DNA from: Turicibacter sp.
Lineage (GTDB): Bacteria > Bacillota > Bacilli > MOL361 > Turicibacteraceae
Assembly (NCBI GenBank): GCA_030531025.1
Contig: JAUMTV010000010.1
Location: 1-38,329, forward strand
Length of the DNA stretch: 38,329 nucleotides
Direction: 5' to 3'
Shown one piece after another: positions 1 through 7,469 of this stretch. The number at the start of each line of letters is the position of its first letter. The first letter of the stretch is position 1. The translations under genes were made by a program, and so were the position numbers. Below the pieces are notes generated by a model, which made no database searches, had not been told where the DNA came from, and saw only the letters and a program-made list of their open reading frames with translations.

Positions 1-21
1 CGATTCTCTTCACCCGCTCCA
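1..21 (+). tRNA. tRNA-Gly, 3' end only (cut by window edge)
   Basis: The first 21 bases read as the end of a tRNA: the tail of a TTCGATT-type T-loop, a 5-nt T-stem strand (CTCTT), a 7-nt acceptor strand CACCCGC, discriminator T and encoded CCA (19-21). A CACCCGC acceptor strand pairs with GCGGGTG, the usual 5' end of Firmicute tRNA-Gly. The anticodon lies outside the window, so glycine identity is inferred from the acceptor stem alone. A terminator follows at once, so this is the last gene of its transcript. Confidence 0.8.
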
Positions 22-33
22 ATTGAGTATAAC

Positions 34-57
34 GCACTCCACGAGTGCTTTTTTTTT
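34..57 (+). terminator. Rho-independent terminator of the tRNA transcript
   Basis: Stem GCACTC (34-39) with GAGTGC (43-48), 3-nt loop, followed by nine T residues. Confidence 0.9.
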
Positions 58-131
58 ATGTTTATAAAGTTATTTTAAATATTGAGTATGAATTAATGAT
101 TGTCTCATAATATTTAACTTTTATATATTTT

Positions 132-163
132 AAAACTCCAATCAAGTGATTGGAGTTTTTTTA
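132..163 (-). terminator. Terminator of the two-component/carboxypeptidase operon
   Basis: Perfect 10-bp stem ACTCCAATCA (135-144) / TGATTGGAGT (147-156), flanked by T-rich sequence on both strands. It directly abuts the stop codon of the minus-strand carboxypeptidase gene. It could work in both directions. Confidence 0.85.
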
Positions 164-1171
164 TAGGTTATCAATGAGATTTTGATCAAGAATATAATCT
201 TCTAAGATCATATTTGAATTATATATATTAGTTGCTGCTTCTATTCCGACATAACGTAAATGCCATGGCTCATATTCATAGCCAACTTCATCTTTTTTAT
301 CTTGTGGATATCTGATAATAAAGCCGAAGTGATGGGCATTTGTTTCAATCCATTTTCCTTCTGGTGTGGATCCAAATGCTTGTATTAGTTCTGAATTAAC
401 TGATTTTGTGGTAATATCAATCGTTAAGCCAGTCTGATGTTCACTATGGCCTGCTCGTGCACTATATAAGTCTGCATAGGCTTGTCCCTTAGTTTTAACA
501 TATTTATTGTAAAGACTAATTTGTGTCTCATAGGATCTAAATCCGCTTCTTGCAATAAGATAGTAACCTTCGTTCATCGCTGCATTAAATAAGTCTTTTA
601 AGGCTGTGGCAGCAGGGTTTCTTAAATAATTAGCTTCATTGTCAGGGCTTTGATTAAATAATGCGACATCTAATAAAACTAAATCATCAGGCCGATAGTA
701 GTCTGGTAATTTGTAATTTTTATTAATGAGAACTAGATAATCATTTGGATTCTTAACTGTTCTTATATCTTGATAGAAATTTGATTTGACATTAGGATAT
801 AGGACATAGTTTAATGCATAATTTACTGAATATAGAGGGTATAAATTTAGTTGTTCACTATAGATTGGCATCTCACTATATATGAATTTATTGGATAAGA
901 TTAGACTTTTTAATTTATCTTCAGGAATATTAAAAGAAGCCAAATACTTCTGTTCTTCAGGTGAGAAAGGGTTTGGAATAACACGCTCTTGTAAGTTAGT
1001 CATTATTTGATCATTATTTAAATAATTAATGGATTGGTTAGTTTTTAAATAAGCTTTACTAACTACTAGTCCAATACAGATAACTAATAATAACAAGATG
1101 ATCAATATTTTCACTATAGATTGTGTTTGTCTTTTCAATCTTTTATTCTGAGATACAGATGTATTGGCCAT
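161..1171 (-). CDS. D-alanyl-D-alanine carboxypeptidase, VanY/YodJ type (peptidase M15B)
   Basis: A 336-residue membrane-anchored zinc carboxypeptidase expected to remove the terminal D-Ala from peptidoglycan stem peptides outside the cell. An N-terminal transmembrane segment spans about residues 20-40, after a basic start. The C-terminal half holds the M15 signature: SxHxxGxxxD with S243, H245, G248 and D252, and the EPWH motif with E301 and H304; the two His and the Asp are the expected zinc ligands. SGFRSYETQ near 210 is also typical. The start has an AGAGGAG site. It lies 19 nt downstream of the histidine kinase, so the kinase/regulator pair probably controls it, as vanRS controls vanY. 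No vanHAX ligase genes are nearby, so vancomycin resistance is not implied; a cell-wall maintenance role is more likely. Confidence 0.88.
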   Translation of the reverse strand: MANTSVSQNKRLKRQTQSIVKILIILLLLVICIGLVVSKAYLKTNQSINYLNNDQIMTNLQERVIPNPFSPEEQKYLASFNIPEDKLKSLILSNKFIYSEMPIYSEQLNLYPLYSVNYALNYVLYPNVKSNFYQDIRTVKNPNDYLVLINKNYKLPDYYRPDDLVLLDVALFNQSPDNEANYLRNPAATALKDLFNAAMNEGYYLIARSGFRSYETQISLYNKYVKTKGQAYADLYSARAGHSEHQTGLTIDITTKSVNSELIQAFGSTPEGKWIETNAHHFGFIIRYPQDKKDEVGYEYEPWHLRYVGIEAATNIYNSNMILEDYILDQNLIDNL

Positions 1172-1190
1172 GATGAGAACTCCTCTTGTC

Positions 1191-3272
1191 TTAAAGTTTG
1201 CTGATTCTGAAAATTACTTTGAATAAGTCACCATCTTGTGATAATTCAAGTCCTGCTCCATGTAAGTCTAAAATTGATTTTACAATAGATAAACCTAGTC
1301 CTGAACCTTCAGTATGTCGTGAACTATCACCACGTTTAAATCGTTCGGCTAGCTCATTCACATCAAATCCTAATTCATAATTTGATATGTTTTTTAGTAT
1401 AACGACAATTTCAGCACCTTCATAAATCATTTCTAGATAGACACGTGTAGCTGGTTGAGCATATTTGATCACATTACTAAATAAATTTTCGAATACACGA
1501 TACATCTTTCTTCCATCACAGTAAGCATACATATGTTGCGCAGATGTTTTTGTTCGAATGGTTAGTTTTTGTTCTTCAAATCGATCATCATATTCTGCTA
1601 ATGCCTGATACATTAAAGCGACTAAATCAACTTGTTCTTTATTTAATTCAACAGCTCCACTTGCCATTTTACTAGCTTCAAATAAGTCATCAATTAATAT
1701 TTTTAATCGCTTAGATTTATTATCTATAATTTGTAAGTACTCTTGTCTTTCTTCATCGGTAATATCCGCTCTTTTTGCTAAATCAACATAATTTAATACA
1801 CTTGTTAAAGGCGTTCTTAAATCATGTGAGACATTTGTAATTAGTTCGGTTTTTAATCGTTCACTATTTGATTGTTTTTGACTTGATATAGCTAATCCTT
1901 CACGGATAGCATTAATATCTTTAGCCATATTTGAAACAATTCCATGCCCTTTTACATTAATTTCTGATATAACTTCATTATTAGCCATTTTAGATAAAGC
2001 ATCACAAATAGCTTGAGTTTTTTTTGTTTGTTTTTTTATAATGGCTAAAAGAATTACCCCTAATATCACACTAATTAAGCTGAACAGTAACCCTGAGTAG
2101 TCGTATAAACTAATTCCCCAAATGACTCCCCATAGTCCAATGATAGCTGAATACAGAGTGACGCGGATAAACAAGTTACGATAGATTGGGAGCTTGTTCC
2201 AATCATCAATGTTACTCATGTAAAATCCGTTATTCCATTCTTGTTTTAGTACGTCAGGATATTTGATTCGATATATTAGACCTTGTAATTGTAGGAAGAA
2301 GAAATAAAGCAGAATGATAATTAGTATAATTTGAATAACTAAGTTAATGATATATGAAACAAGATTATTGTAATACCAGTAATATGTTCTAGTATTTACA
2401 TTTTTCAAGAAAAATATTGTTCCTAAAAAGATAAGTGCTTTGAACTCAATCGGAAGAGTTAAATATTTCTCTTCAATCCATTTATATTGATCTGGGATTT
2501 TAATTTGAGTATCTTTTACTTTTTTAAAGCTTTTGTAAAGTGGAAGTAAGCTTGCAATTAAAACGATAATAGCCCCAATCCAGATAACTTTTGTTGTAAT
2601 ATTAGCAAAGAATGAAGCTTGAATCGTTGACTCACCCATTATGTATTTTGGTAAATACAGTGTCCCACTTATTCCAAAGTCACGGGCCGTGCTATTAAGG
2701 TCACTAAAATCAGTGGCATTCTTTCCTTTATAAGGAATAGAAATAATATTTAAGTAATCTTCTGATTCAGAGGGTACATTATTATAAGTTTTCCCATTAC
2801 TATCTTTTAAATCATAGTAAAAGGCATTTTTCTCTTCATAATAGTTATGTTTGTATGTTTCAATTTGATTTTGATTTTCTTCGTATTTCGCATATTGAAT
2901 TATATCTTTAATTTGTTCATCTGTTAATGAGCTAATAGAGTCTATTTCACTATTATAGAGATAGCGATCATAGTTATATGAACTGTTATATTTCGCATCT
3001 AGTATTTCTTGTTTAGTGACTTCAATCTCTTCTAATGACGTTTGAAGCTTGGGCAATTCAATGTTTTCTAGATAGAAAGCCTCGAGAAAGTTTATAACTT
3101 GTTGAGAATATTGTTGAGATTGAAAATAATTAATAGGAAAGATTCTTTCATATCTTAGTTGATCAGTAACATAATTAAAAGAAAATAGAAATAAGAAGCA
3201 ATAAACTAAAAATTTAATCCAGTTTTTAGTTAGAGAATCTGTAACTCCACTTTGATCGTTTTTGTTTTCCAT
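1191..3272 (-). CDS. Membrane sensor histidine kinase, VanS-like
   Basis: A 693-residue kinase. A transmembrane helix at about 18-36 is followed by an extracytoplasmic region of about 185 residues rich in Asn, Tyr and Glu, then several membrane helices between about 228 and 412. The cytoplasmic part has the HisKA motif VSHDLRTPLTS with the phospho-accepting His near 483, an N-box (ENLFSNVIKYA, near 600) and a G-box (GSGLGLS, near 657). Partner of the response regulator upstream at 3611-4315. The two genes are separated by a terminator and a 175-bp repeat, so the kinase may not simply be co-transcribed with its regulator. AGGAGC precedes the ATG. The large sensor region is much longer than in classical VanS (about 380 residues), so the signal may differ. 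Confidence 0.9.
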   Translation of the reverse strand: MENKNDQSGVTDSLTKNWIKFLVYCFLFLFSFNYVTDQLRYERIFPINYFQSQQYSQQVINFLEAFYLENIELPKLQTSLEEIEVTKQEILDAKYNSSYNYDRYLYNSEIDSISSLTDEQIKDIIQYAKYEENQNQIETYKHNYYEEKNAFYYDLKDSNGKTYNNVPSESEDYLNIISIPYKGKNATDFSDLNSTARDFGISGTLYLPKYIMGESTIQASFFANITTKVIWIGAIIVLIASLLPLYKSFKKVKDTQIKIPDQYKWIEEKYLTLPIEFKALIFLGTIFFLKNVNTRTYYWYYNNLVSYIINLVIQIILIIILLYFFFLQLQGLIYRIKYPDVLKQEWNNGFYMSNIDDWNKLPIYRNLFIRVTLYSAIIGLWGVIWGISLYDYSGLLFSLISVILGVILLAIIKKQTKKTQAICDALSKMANNEVISEINVKGHGIVSNMAKDINAIREGLAISSQKQSNSERLKTELITNVSHDLRTPLTSVLNYVDLAKRADITDEERQEYLQIIDNKSKRLKILIDDLFEASKMASGAVELNKEQVDLVALMYQALAEYDDRFEEQKLTIRTKTSAQHMYAYCDGRKMYRVFENLFSNVIKYAQPATRVYLEMIYEGAEIVVILKNISNYELGFDVNELAERFKRGDSSRHTEGSGLGLSIVKSILDLHGAGLELSQDGDLFKVIFRISKL

Positions 3273-3299
3273 AAACTCAGCTCCTATATTAAATTTAGT

Positions 3300-3474
3300 C
3301 TATATATAAACAGAAATAAAATTTACATTTATCACGACACACTAAATGTTTGATAGTTGTGCCGTGAAAGGCAGACTATAGTCCAGGGGTCACCTACCAT
3401 GTGAAGCATGTTTCCTCCATTAGTAGGGCTTATAAGTTTTTTACGATGTAAAAAACTTATCTGGACTTATATAG
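3300..3474 (+). repeat. Dispersed hairpin repeat, copy 1 (175 bp)
   Basis: Begins CTATATATAAACAG and ends CTGGACTTATATAG, imperfect inverted ends shared with copies at 15534, 29260 and 32579. Internal parts: an imperfect stem around 3334-3366; the conserved string GACTATAGTCCAGGGG; a nested hairpin CATGTgaaGCATG (3398-3410) enclosed by CCTAC (393-397) / GTAGG (423-427); and a 13-bp perfect hairpin ATAAGTTTTTTAC / GTAAAAAACTTAT (3432-3460) just before the right end. No reading frame of note. It sits between the response-regulator terminator and the kinase start. Confidence 0.8.
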
Positions 3475-3538
3475 TTTAACAATACCAGCAATATCTTAAT
3501 AATTAAGTATTTGATTTCTTAAGAAATTCTTAATACGA

Positions 3539-3571
3539 AGAAAAAACCACAGCAAGTATTTTGCTATGGTC
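3539..3571 (-). terminator. Terminator after the response regulator
   Basis: On the minus strand, ACCATAGCAA pairs with TTGCTGTGGT (G-T pair allowed) around a short AT-rich loop (3546-3570), followed by six T residues. It lies directly downstream of the response-regulator stop codon and upstream of the kinase, which is unusual for a two-component operon. Confidence 0.8.
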
Positions 3572-3610
3572 TTCTGGCAATTAGATTATAGGATGAAGAA
3601 AGATGAAGCT

Positions 3611-4315
3611 TTAGGCTTCTATTTTATACCCAATCCCCCAAACTACTTTTAAATACCTTGGATCACGTGGATTAATTTCAATTTTCTCACGGATTTTACG
3701 GATATGAACAGCGACCGTATTTTCAGCATTATACCCTGGTTCATCCCAAACATTTTCATAAATATCACTAATTGAAAAGACACGACCTTTATTACGCATC
3801 AGTAAACTTAAAATTTTAAATTCAGTTGGTGTTAAACGAACTTCCTTATCATCAACAAACACTTGCTTAGTGGCGGTATTAATGCGTAAACCATTTACTT
3901 CTAAAATATCTTTGTTATTATTTTGAGCGCTTGCCTGAGATCCTAGTTGCAGATAGCGACGAAGTTGACTTTTAACACGAGCTAATAATTCCATCGGGTT
4001 AAATGGCTTAGTAATGTAATCATCTGCTCCAAGGGAAAGTCCCATAATTTTATCGGTATCTTCTGATTTAGCAGTGAGCATGATGATTGGAACATTTGAA
4101 AATTCTCTAATTTGACTTGTGGCAACTATTCCATCCATGATTGGCATCATTAAGTCCATAAGAATAAGATGAATTTCTTCTTGTTTCATAATTTCAACAG
4201 CTTCTTGTCCATTGGTAGCCATCACAGTTTCGATTCCATCCCCACGTAGATAAATACGAATCGCTTCTCTAATTTCATGTTCATCATCAACAACGAGTAC
4301 ACGAGGTTTTGTCAT
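3611..4315 (-). CDS. OmpR/PhoB-family response regulator, VanR-like
   Basis: A 234-residue two-domain regulator. The receiver domain (about 1-120) has the acidic pocket D10/D11, the phosphorylation site D54 in LMDLMMP, a Thr/Ser switch in MLTAKS and the Lys in ITKPF. The C-terminal winged helix (about 135-234) carries the LTPTEFKIL and GIGYKIEA motifs usual in this family. AAGGAGG lies at a good distance from the ATG. Cognate kinase and carboxypeptidase lie downstream on the same strand, suggesting control of cell-wall D,D-carboxypeptidase. Divergent from the rfbB-like gene at 4462. Confidence 0.92.
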   Translation of the reverse strand: MTKPRVLVVDDEHEIREAIRIYLRGDGIETVMATNGQEAVEIMKQEEIHLILMDLMMPIMDGIVATSQIREFSNVPIIMLTAKSEDTDKIMGLSLGADDYITKPFNPMELLARVKSQLRRYLQLGSQASAQNNNKDILEVNGLRINTATKQVFVDDKEVRLTPTEFKILSLLMRNKGRVFSISDIYENVWDEPGYNAENTVAVHIRKIREKIEINPRDPRYLKVVWGIGYKIEA

Positions 4316-4350
4316 GTAGATAAATCCTCCTTATTTAATTATTTGTTTAT

Positions 4351-4380
4351 ATTATAGCTTATATTTCCTTATACTAGCAA
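4351..4380 (-). promoter_or_regulatory. SigA-type promoter for the response regulator
   Basis: On the minus strand TTGCTA (4375-4380), an 18-bp spacer, then TATAAT (4351-4356), about 35 bp upstream of the start codon. Confidence 0.6.
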
Positions 4381-4391
4381 ATTTTCAGATG

Positions 4392-4420
4392 TTGTTTCAA
4401 GTGCAGATTATAAGTATAAT
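4392..4420 (+). promoter_or_regulatory. SigA-type promoter for the rfbB-like gene
   Basis: TTGTTT (4392-4397), exactly 17 bp, TATAAT (4415-4420); start codon at 4462. Back to back with the response-regulator promoter. Confidence 0.7.
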
Positions 4421-4461
4421 ATAGTTTAGTCAGCATAAGTATCATTTTATGAGGGGATCAT

Positions 4462-5427
4462 ATGAAAAAGTTATTAGTAACCGGTGGATCAGGTTTTATT
4501 GGATGTAATTTTATCCAATATATGTTAAAGACATATCCAACTTATGAAATTGTAAATGTAGATTTATTAACGTATGCCGGAAGTTTAGAAAATAATCGGG
4601 CAGTGAGTGGTTATCCACAGTATCGATTTATTCAAGGAGATATTCGAGATCGAACGTTTATTTTTGAATTATTTGAGAAAGAAATGTTTGATTGGGTCGT
4701 GAATTTTGCTGCTGAAAGTCATGTAGATCGTTCGATTGAGAATCCAGCTGACTTTTTAACGACTAATATATTAGGAACACAAATTTTAATGGATGCATGT
4801 AGAGCTTATCAAGTTAAAAGATTTCATCAAGTTTCAACAGATGAAGTATACGGAGATTTAGCTTTAGATAGTGAGTTATTATTTACTGAAGATTTTCCAT
4901 TGAAAGCATCAAGTCCTTATTCTGCATCAAAAGCATCAGCTGATTTATTAGTGTTATCTTATTTTAGGACATTTCAGTTGCCCGTTACTATTTCACGTTG
5001 TTCAAATAATTATGGACCTTATCAATTTCCTGAGAAATTGATTCCATTAATGATTTTAAAAGCATTAAAGAATGCGAAGTTACCTGTGTACGGTACAGGT
5101 GAAAATATTCGTGATTGGTTACATGTATTAGATCACTGCAAAGCTATTGATGCTATTTTACATAAAGGGTGTAGTGGTGAGGTTTATAATATTGGTGGGA
5201 ATCAGGAATATTCAAATTTAACGATTGTTAAGTTTATTTTAGATGAATTAAGGAAGCCTTACGAGTTGATTGAATTTGTTACGGATCGACCAGGTCACGA
5301 TTTACGTTACGCGATTGATTCGAGTAAAATTCAAGAGGAATTAGGATGGGCCCCTTCTTATTCGTTTGAAATAGGATTGAAATCAACGATTGAGTGGTAT
5401 GTGAATAAGTTTAAGGAAATAGGATAA
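4462..5427 (+). CDS. rfbB: dTDP-glucose 4,6-dehydratase
   Basis: A 321-residue extended short-chain dehydrogenase that should convert dTDP-glucose to dTDP-4-keto-6-deoxyglucose, the first committed step of deoxysugar synthesis. The Rossmann fingerprint TGGSGFIG is at 7-14. The catalytic TDE triad is at 126-128 in STDEVYGD, and the YxxxK pair is Y153/K157 in SPYSASKAS. The C-terminal DRPGHDLRYAID is also typical of RfbB. RfbA, RfbC and RfbD are not adjacent, so the gene is a singleton here; the rest of the pathway would have to lie elsewhere. An AGGGGATC site precedes the ATG. Shares a bidirectional terminator with the convergent gene at 5479. Confidence 0.9.
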   Translation: MKKLLVTGGSGFIGCNFIQYMLKTYPTYEIVNVDLLTYAGSLENNRAVSGYPQYRFIQGDIRDRTFIFELFEKEMFDWVVNFAAESHVDRSIENPADFLTTNILGTQILMDACRAYQVKRFHQVSTDEVYGDLALDSELLFTEDFPLKASSPYSASKASADLLVLSYFRTFQLPVTISRCSNNYGPYQFPEKLIPLMILKALKNAKLPVYGTGENIRDWLHVLDHCKAIDAILHKGCSGEVYNIGGNQEYSNLTIVKFILDELRKPYELIEFVTDRPGHDLRYAIDSSKIQEELGWAPSYSFEIGLKSTIEWYVNKFKEIG

Positions 5428-5429
5428 AT

Positions 5430-5463
5430 AAAAAATGCACCGATTAAATTTGGTGCATTTTTT
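5430..5463. terminator. Bidirectional terminator between convergent genes
   Basis: AAAATGCACC (5432-5441) pairs with GGTGCATTTT (5452-5461), with A/T runs on both sides. Confidence 0.88.
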
Positions 5464-5478
5464 AAAGTTGTGGATTAT

Positions 5479-6447
5479 TTAATTTTCATCAAGTAATTTA
5501 GAAAGATCACCACCATATTCAATTCCACAGGCTTTTCCAATCCCATGATAGATAATAATATTTTTTTTAGTATTCATTAGTGTCATTTCAACTTCACCTT
5601 TCAATGTTTCTTCAAGTAAAGGAGACATTTTTCCGTTTTTAGGTCCATAACACTCAACAAAATCTTCTGCTTTGCTTTTTGTTTTAAGTATTAATTGAAG
5701 ATGCTGATGTGTCGCACATAAAATAATGTCACGATCGCACACTTGAATATTAATTTTACTATGGTTCATTGTGGTGAATGAATAAAATTTATGATCGACT
5801 GTGACGCCAATTAAAAAACCACGAAACTCTTTAAGAATTGGAAATGGAACAATCCCAAGCGAACAAGTCACCGTTGCCCGCTTATCTAAAAAGTTATTAC
5901 TTTGTATCCAAATCCATGAGGTAGGAAAACTTTTTCCCCAATTTTTTTCAATATAGTATTTACCATTACTGAAATCAATGACTTGATCGTTAATTTTTAA
6001 ATGCCCCTCTTCAATATCTCCGTCAATTGCACATACTTGGCTGTAACATTCCATAAAGGGTAAGTAATTATAAAATCCCATACTTCCTGGATTAAGCTTC
6101 GAATCTGGCCATTTTTTAGGTGATCCTAAATATAAGATACCGTTTAGTTGTTTAAGATTAACAAAAATCTTGTTAAAGCTAAATTCATTAATTCCAATAT
6201 TTAATTTTAGATGACGGCTATTAGAGTAAAAATCATCTACATTAAATCGGTAGTAGTGATATGTATGGTTAATTAAATTAACTACTTGAATGAAACTGTG
6301 ATGATCTTTTGCACCTTCACTTCTAGAGATTCCAGGAATAAACGCTAAAGCATAGGTTGCAGTGGCATCGACGATTTTAAAATACCAACCCTCAAAAAAA
6401 TTAGTATATTGATCGTGGCCATGATATAAATCAGGATTTATTTTCAT
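5479..6447 (-). CDS. Tocopherol-cyclase-like family protein
   Basis: A 322-residue protein with the N-terminal FFEGWYFK motif (about 17-24) typical of the tocopherol cyclase-like family, followed by the usual LAFIPGIS and HHSFIQV stretches and the YIEKNWGKSFP and SWIWIQSN motifs in the middle. The plant enzyme closes the chromanol ring of tocopherol; bacterial members outside phototrophs have no assigned reaction and probably act on another lipid-like substrate. No signal peptide or clear membrane helix. The start has GGAGACC upstream. It stands alone on this strand, divergent from the GNAT gene. The substrate is unknown. Confidence 0.75.
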   Translation of the reverse strand: MKINPDLYHGHDQYTNFFEGWYFKIVDATATYALAFIPGISRSEGAKDHHSFIQVVNLINHTYHYYRFNVDDFYSNSRHLKLNIGINEFSFNKIFVNLKQLNGILYLGSPKKWPDSKLNPGSMGFYNYLPFMECYSQVCAIDGDIEEGHLKINDQVIDFSNGKYYIEKNWGKSFPTSWIWIQSNNFLDKRATVTCSLGIVPFPILKEFRGFLIGVTVDHKFYSFTTMNHSKINIQVCDRDIILCATHQHLQLILKTKSKAEDFVECYGPKNGKMSPLLEETLKGEVEMTLMNTKKNIIIYHGIGKACGIEYGGDLSKLLDEN

Positions 6448-6473
6448 TGTTAGGTCTCCATATATTAACTTTC

Positions 6474-6502
6474 TTGTAAAAGCGAATATTTTATGTTATT
6501 AT
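6474..6502 (+). promoter_or_regulatory. SigA-type promoter for the GNAT gene
   Basis: TTGTAA (6474-6479), 17 bp, TATTAT (6497-6502). Transcription would begin near 6509, downstream of the first in-frame ATG at 6501, which argues for the later TTG start at 6540. Confidence 0.6.
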
Positions 6503-6539
6503 GTGCAATATCAAAAGTAATTATACAGAAGGTGAGATT

Positions 6540-7058
6540 TTGAGTTCATTATTTGATGCGGTTTATAAAATTATGCTTGATTCATTTCCAATGGATGAGA
6601 TTAGAAGTTATGAAGGGCAAAAGTCGTTATTAAGTCGAGAGGATTATCATCTAAAGACGTATGAGAAAGAAGGACAATTGTTAGGATTTTGTGCTTATTA
6701 TATGTTTGCTGATTTTTTATATATTGAACATTTAGCTTGTACGCCGTCATCACGTGGATTAGGAATTGGAACAAAACTTGTTGAGACGATCTTAGAAGAA
6801 GCAAATGAGCGACGCGTTATTTTAGAAGTAGAGCCGCCTGTTGATGAGATGACGAAGAGACGAGTTCAATTTTATGAGCGTTTAGGATTCACGTTAAATC
6901 CGTACAAACACTATCAAGCGCCATTAAATCCTACAACAGGAGTTGTAGAGTTAAAAATGATGTCATCTTTAGGTGGTTTAACAGAGGAACAACAGCAAGC
7001 GTATCGTCGTGTACTAAATGAGAAGGTTTATCTTGTAGATCCTGACTTTATGATTTAA
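6540..7058 (+). CDS. GNAT-family N-acetyltransferase
   Basis: A GNAT acetyltransferase of about 172 residues, transferring an acetyl group from acetyl-CoA to an unknown amine. The acetyl-CoA loop is seen in SSRGLGIGTKLVE (Q/RxxGxG/A type), preceded by the beta-strand LYIEHLACTP and followed by ILEVEPP and RVQFYERLGF. I place the start at TTG 6540, giving MSSLFDAVYK: AGAAGGTGAG sits just before it, and the predicted -10 box overlaps the upstream ATG at 6501, which would otherwise add 13 residues. The C-terminus (about 135-172) extends past the GNAT core. Substrate cannot be told from sequence. Confidence 0.8.
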   Translation: MSSLFDAVYKIMLDSFPMDEIRSYEGQKSLLSREDYHLKTYEKEGQLLGFCAYYMFADFLYIEHLACTPSSRGLGIGTKLVETILEEANERRVILEVEPPVDEMTKRRVQFYERLGFTLNPYKHYQAPLNPTTGVVELKMMSSLGGLTEEQQQAYRRVLNEKVYLVDPDFMI

Positions 7059-7213
7059 AAATGATAAGTAAATACGTGGTATAAGTTAGTTTTTGAGAGT
7101 CATAATATAGATGTCCTAACAAACTTATTAAATTTAAAAAACTTTTAAGTGAATTATTGGACATCTTTAAGATTATTTATGAACTCGAATGTGTTAATCA
7201 TGGGGTGATGGCT

Positions 7214-7342
7214 TTGAATGATTATAAGATTGCATCACTAACAGAAGATGAAATCAAAGCATTACAATCAATGGAGAAAGAATTCAAAAATAAGTTTGAT
7301 GATGAGATTATTTTAGTAGCATGGAAGAAGACTAAGTCATGA
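7214..7342 (+). CDS. Small conserved-looking hypothetical protein (about 42 aa)
   Basis: Short acidic/basic soluble protein beginning NDYKIASLTEDEIKAL and ending AWKKTKS. The open frame extends upstream to 7157, but GGGGTG (7202-7207) best supports a TTG start at 7214; ATG 7208 is an alternative. The predicted helix LTEDEIKALQSMEKEF followed by a beta-like DEIILVAWK strand is typical of tiny Firmicute proteins of unknown function. A clear terminator begins within its last codons. The function is not known; I call it a gene because of the SD-like site, the coding pattern and the terminator. Confidence 0.6.
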   Translation: MNDYKIASLTEDEIKALQSMEKEFKNKFDDEIILVAWKKTKS

Positions 7343-7363
7343 CAATATTAGTCTTCTTTTTTT
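7326..7363 (+). terminator. Terminator of the GNAT/small-protein unit
   Basis: AGAAGACTAA (7326-7335) pairs with TTAGTCTTCT (7348-7357), then a run of T. The stem overlaps the stop codon of the small gene. Confidence 0.85.
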
Positions 7364-7396
7364 GTTGGAAAAACAAGATTATTGTCGGTAAAAAGG

Positions 7397-7425
7397 TTGA
7401 TAAGTTTTATAGTAGGAAGTATACT
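7397..7425 (+). promoter_or_regulatory. SigA-type promoter for the YjiH-like gene
   Basis: TTGATA (7397-7402), 17-bp spacer, TATACT (7420-7425), about 45 bp before the start codon. Confidence 0.65.
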
Positions 7426-7469
7426 TATAAAATCGAAGATAAAATTTATTTATAAGGATGGTAGCAACT

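Noticed and set aside
3300..3474. Known insertion sequence
   Set aside because: None of the four repeat copies encodes a transposase or a remnant of one; each is under 230 bp.
161..4315. Vancomycin resistance cluster
   Set aside because: Only VanR/S/Y-like genes; no vanH, vanA/B-type ligase or vanX. Such trios are common in ordinary wall maintenance.
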